DNA from: an uncultured Altererythrobacter sp.
Lineage (GTDB): Bacteria; Pseudomonadota; Alphaproteobacteria; Sphingomonadales; Sphingomonadaceae
DNA: 6,242 nt
NCBI GenBank assembly: GCA_946886175.1
Contig: CAMPIA010000077.1
Span: forward strand, 1-6,242
Direction: 5' to 3'
Both the position numbers and the translations under genes were made by a program. Below the pieces are notes generated by a model. The model was not told where the DNA came from. It was given only the letters and a program-made list of their open reading frames with translations, and made no database searches. Positions 4,429 through 6,242 of this stretch are shown here, in pieces. Each line of letters begins with the position of its first letter. Within the stretch, counting starts at the first letter, position 1.

Positions 4429-6242
4429 ATGATCGCCCGCCTGACTTTCGCCGCCCTTGCCCTGACCTCCGCCAGTGCGCTGATCGCGCAGGATGCGGCG
4501 AGCGAGGACCCCTACCTCTGGCTCGAGGAAATTCAGGGCGAGCGGGCGATCGCGCAAGTCGAGGAATGGAACGCGGAAACCGAAGCGAAGCTGACCGACG
4601 AGCCCGCATTCGCGATCGCGCAGGCCTGGGCGCGGCAGATTCTCGATGACGAGCGGCAGATCGCCATGCCTTCCGCGATTCAGGGCGATCGGGTCACCAA
4701 CCTGTGGCGCGACAAGGACAATCCGCGCGGCCTGTGGCGCACCGCCTCGCTCGACAGCTATCTCGCGGGCAAGCCCGAGTGGCGCGTGCTGATCGACGTG
4801 GATGCGCTGGGCGAGAAGGAAGGCGAAAGCTGGGTCTGGCACGGCGCCAACTGCCTGGCGCCCGAATACACGCACTGCCTCGTCGCGCTCAGCGCGGGCG
4901 GCACCGACGCCGACGTGGTGCGCGAATTCGACGTGACCACCGGCGCGTTCGTCGAAGGCGGTTTCACGCTGCCCGAGGCGAAGTCCAACATCGCATGGTT
5001 CGACGCCGATACGCTGATGGTCGGCACCGAGTTCGGCGCCGACAGCATGACCACCTCCGGCTATCCGCGCGAGGTCCGCCTGTGGGATCGCGGGACGGCC
5101 CTCGCCGAGGCGCCGCTGATCGCCGAGGCCGAGCAGGAGGCGGTGAGCGCCGGCGCGTTCTCGATCCTCGACGGCGACACCCGCTGGCGCTTCGTCAACG
5201 TCTCGCCCAGCTTCTGGACCAACCGGGTTAGTCTCGTGCGCGAGGACGGCTCGACCGTGCCATTGCCGCTGCCCGAAGATGCGGCTTTCCAGGACGTGCT
5301 CGGCGGGCGGATGATCGCCAAGCTCAACTCGCCGCTCGAGGCGGGCGGGGAGACCTTCGCCGCCGGATCGCTGGTATCCTGGCCGCTGGCCGAAATCGCC
5401 GCGGGTGGTGAAGCCGCACCTTCGCTGGTCTTCGCGCCGAGCGCGTCGCAGGCGATCGAGGAAGTCGCCGCATCCGAAGGCAAGCTGTGGGTCAAGCTGC
5501 TCGACGACGTTTCGGGCAAGCTCGTCGCGCTCACTCCGGGCGCGAGCGGCTGGACCGCCGAGGAGATGGCGCTGCCCGACAATTCCACGCTCTCACTCGC
5601 CGCGGTGAGCGGCGGCAGCGACCTTGCACTGGTGACGGTCGAGGGAATGCTCACCCCGCCGACGCTCTACGCCGCGACGCCCGGCGGCGAGCCGCGGGTG
5701 ATCGATTCGATGCCCGCGCAGTTCGACGCTTCGAAGTTCGCGGTCGAACAGCGCTTCGCCACCTCGAAAGACGGTACGAAAGTGCCCTACTACATCGTCC
5801 GCCCGAAGGACGCCGAGGGGCCGCTGCCGACGTTGATGCACGCTTACGGCGGGTTCCGCGCGGCGCAGACGCCCAAGTATCTGACCGCCGAACCCTATCG
5901 CAGCGGTCCGCTCGCGATGTTCTGGCTCGAGGAAGGGCACGCCTACGTGCTCGCCAATATCCGCGGCGGCGGCGAATACGGGCCGCGCTGGCACGAGGAC
6001 GCACTGCGCCAGAAGCGCCAGAACAGCTTCGACGATCTCCATGCCGTGGCCGAGGACCTGATCGCGAACGATCTCGCGGTGGCGGACGGGATCGGCATCT
6101 CGGGCCGCTCCAACGGCGGGGTGCTCGTCGGCGCGGCGGCCAACCAGCGGCCGGACCTCTACGCGGCGGTGATCTCGGGCTCGCCACTGACCGACATGAA
6201 GCGCTATCACAAGCTGCTCGCGGGCGCCTCGTGGATGGCCGA
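4429..6242 (+). CDS. Prolyl-oligopeptidase-family (S9A) serine peptidase, exported, 3' end missing
   Basis: The first 604 codons are in the window and open to its edge. Residues 1-20 (MIARLTFAALALTSASALIA) form a signal peptide with likely cleavage before Q21, so it acts outside the cytoplasm. DPYLWLEEIQGE (27-38) opens the N-terminal part, which with the beta-propeller domain extends to about 445. The alpha/beta-hydrolase domain follows. In it are AYGGF (oxyanion-hole Tyr at 473), NIRGGGEYG, QNSFDDL and GRSNGG with nucleophile S561, then ANQRPDLY and the TDMKRYHKL segment. These match S9A enzymes, which cleave after proline in short peptides. The catalytic Asp and His should follow beyond the edge and cannot be checked. 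The start has GAGGAGA (4414-4420) with an 8-base spacer. It is divergent from the toxin gene across a 144-bp gap that has no other gene. Substrate and exact subfamily are not determined. Confidence 0.93.
   Translation, partial: MIARLTFAALALTSASALIAQDAASEDPYLWLEEIQGERAIAQVEEWNAETEAKLTDEPAFAIAQAWARQILDDERQIAMPSAIQGDRVTNLWRDKDNPRGLWRTASLDSYLAGKPEWRVLIDVDALGEKEGESWVWHGANCLAPEYTHCLVALSAGGTDADVVREFDVTTGAFVEGGFTLPEAKSNIAWFDADTLMVGTEFGADSMTTSGYPREVRLWDRGTALAEAPLIAEAEQEAVSAGAFSILDGDTRWRFVNVSPSFWTNRVSLVREDGSTVPLPLPEDAAFQDVLGGRMIAKLNSPLEAGGETFAAGSLVSWPLAEIAAGGEAAPSLVFAPSASQAIEEVAASEGKLWVKLLDDVSGKLVALTPGASGWTAEEMALPDNSTLSLAAVSGGSDLALVTVEGMLTPPTLYAATPGGEPRVIDSMPAQFDASKFAVEQRFATSKDGTKVPYYIVRPKDAEGPLPTLMHAYGGFRAAQTPKYLTAEPYRSGPLAMFWLEEGHAYVLANIRGGGEYGPRWHEDALRQKRQNSFDDLHAVAEDLIANDLAVADGIGISGRSNGGVLVGAAANQRPDLYAAVISGSPLTDMKRYHKLLAGASWMA

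Noticed and set aside
5593..6210. Minus-strand open frame opposite the peptidase gene
   Set aside because: The plus-strand frame carries the GRSNGG and YGGF motifs of S9A, so this is a shadow.

Overview
The window is GC-rich, mostly well above 60% by eye, and gene-dense. Codons favour G or C in the third position. Protein features and the dispersed-type palindrome near the left edge suggest an alphaproteobacterium, probably of the Sphingomonadales (Erythrobacter/Sphingomonas-like). That placement is an inference from style and remembered relatives, not from a marker gene.

Left edge (1-302): the first 39 codons of a glycerol-kinase-like FGGY kinase run leftward off the window. A 180-bp non-coding gap follows. 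It holds a nested, cloverleaf-like inverted repeat (154-269) between the kinase and a rightward gene cluster.

Middle (303-3745), all on the + strand: an LACTB2-like metallo-beta-lactamase-fold hydrolase overlaps a single-pass membrane protein of the DUF4230 type by 16 bp. An uncharacterised multi-pass membrane protein with conserved histidines comes next, then nadA (quinolinate synthase, the [4Fe-4S] enzyme of de novo NAD synthesis). Gaps of 59 and 64 bp separate the last three genes, so an operon is possible, although a sigma70-like promoter can be drawn before the membrane protein. No functional link between the upstream genes and NAD synthesis is visible.

Right of centre (3746-4333), - strand: a compact toxin-antitoxin module with a BrnT-like (DUF497) toxin first, then an XRE-type helix-turn-helix antitoxin that starts at GTG with its Shine-Dalgarno inside the toxin gene. 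A 19-bp near-perfect palindrome overlaps the predicted -10 box, as expected of an autoregulatory operator. The module lies tail-to-tail with nadA, and both stop codons fall in one bulged hairpin. The base composition of its 5' part is lower in GC than the flanks, which fits an acquired module.

Right edge (4429-6242), + strand: the first 604 codons of a secreted or periplasmic S9A prolyl-oligopeptidase-family serine peptidase. The catalytic serine is in the window; the catalytic Asp and His should lie beyond it.

No tRNA, rRNA, CRISPR array, transposase or phage gene was seen. The region is largely ordinary. The points most worth a second look are the TA module with its operator and non-BrnA antitoxin, the nested repeat, the shared stop-codon hairpin and the unassigned membrane protein.
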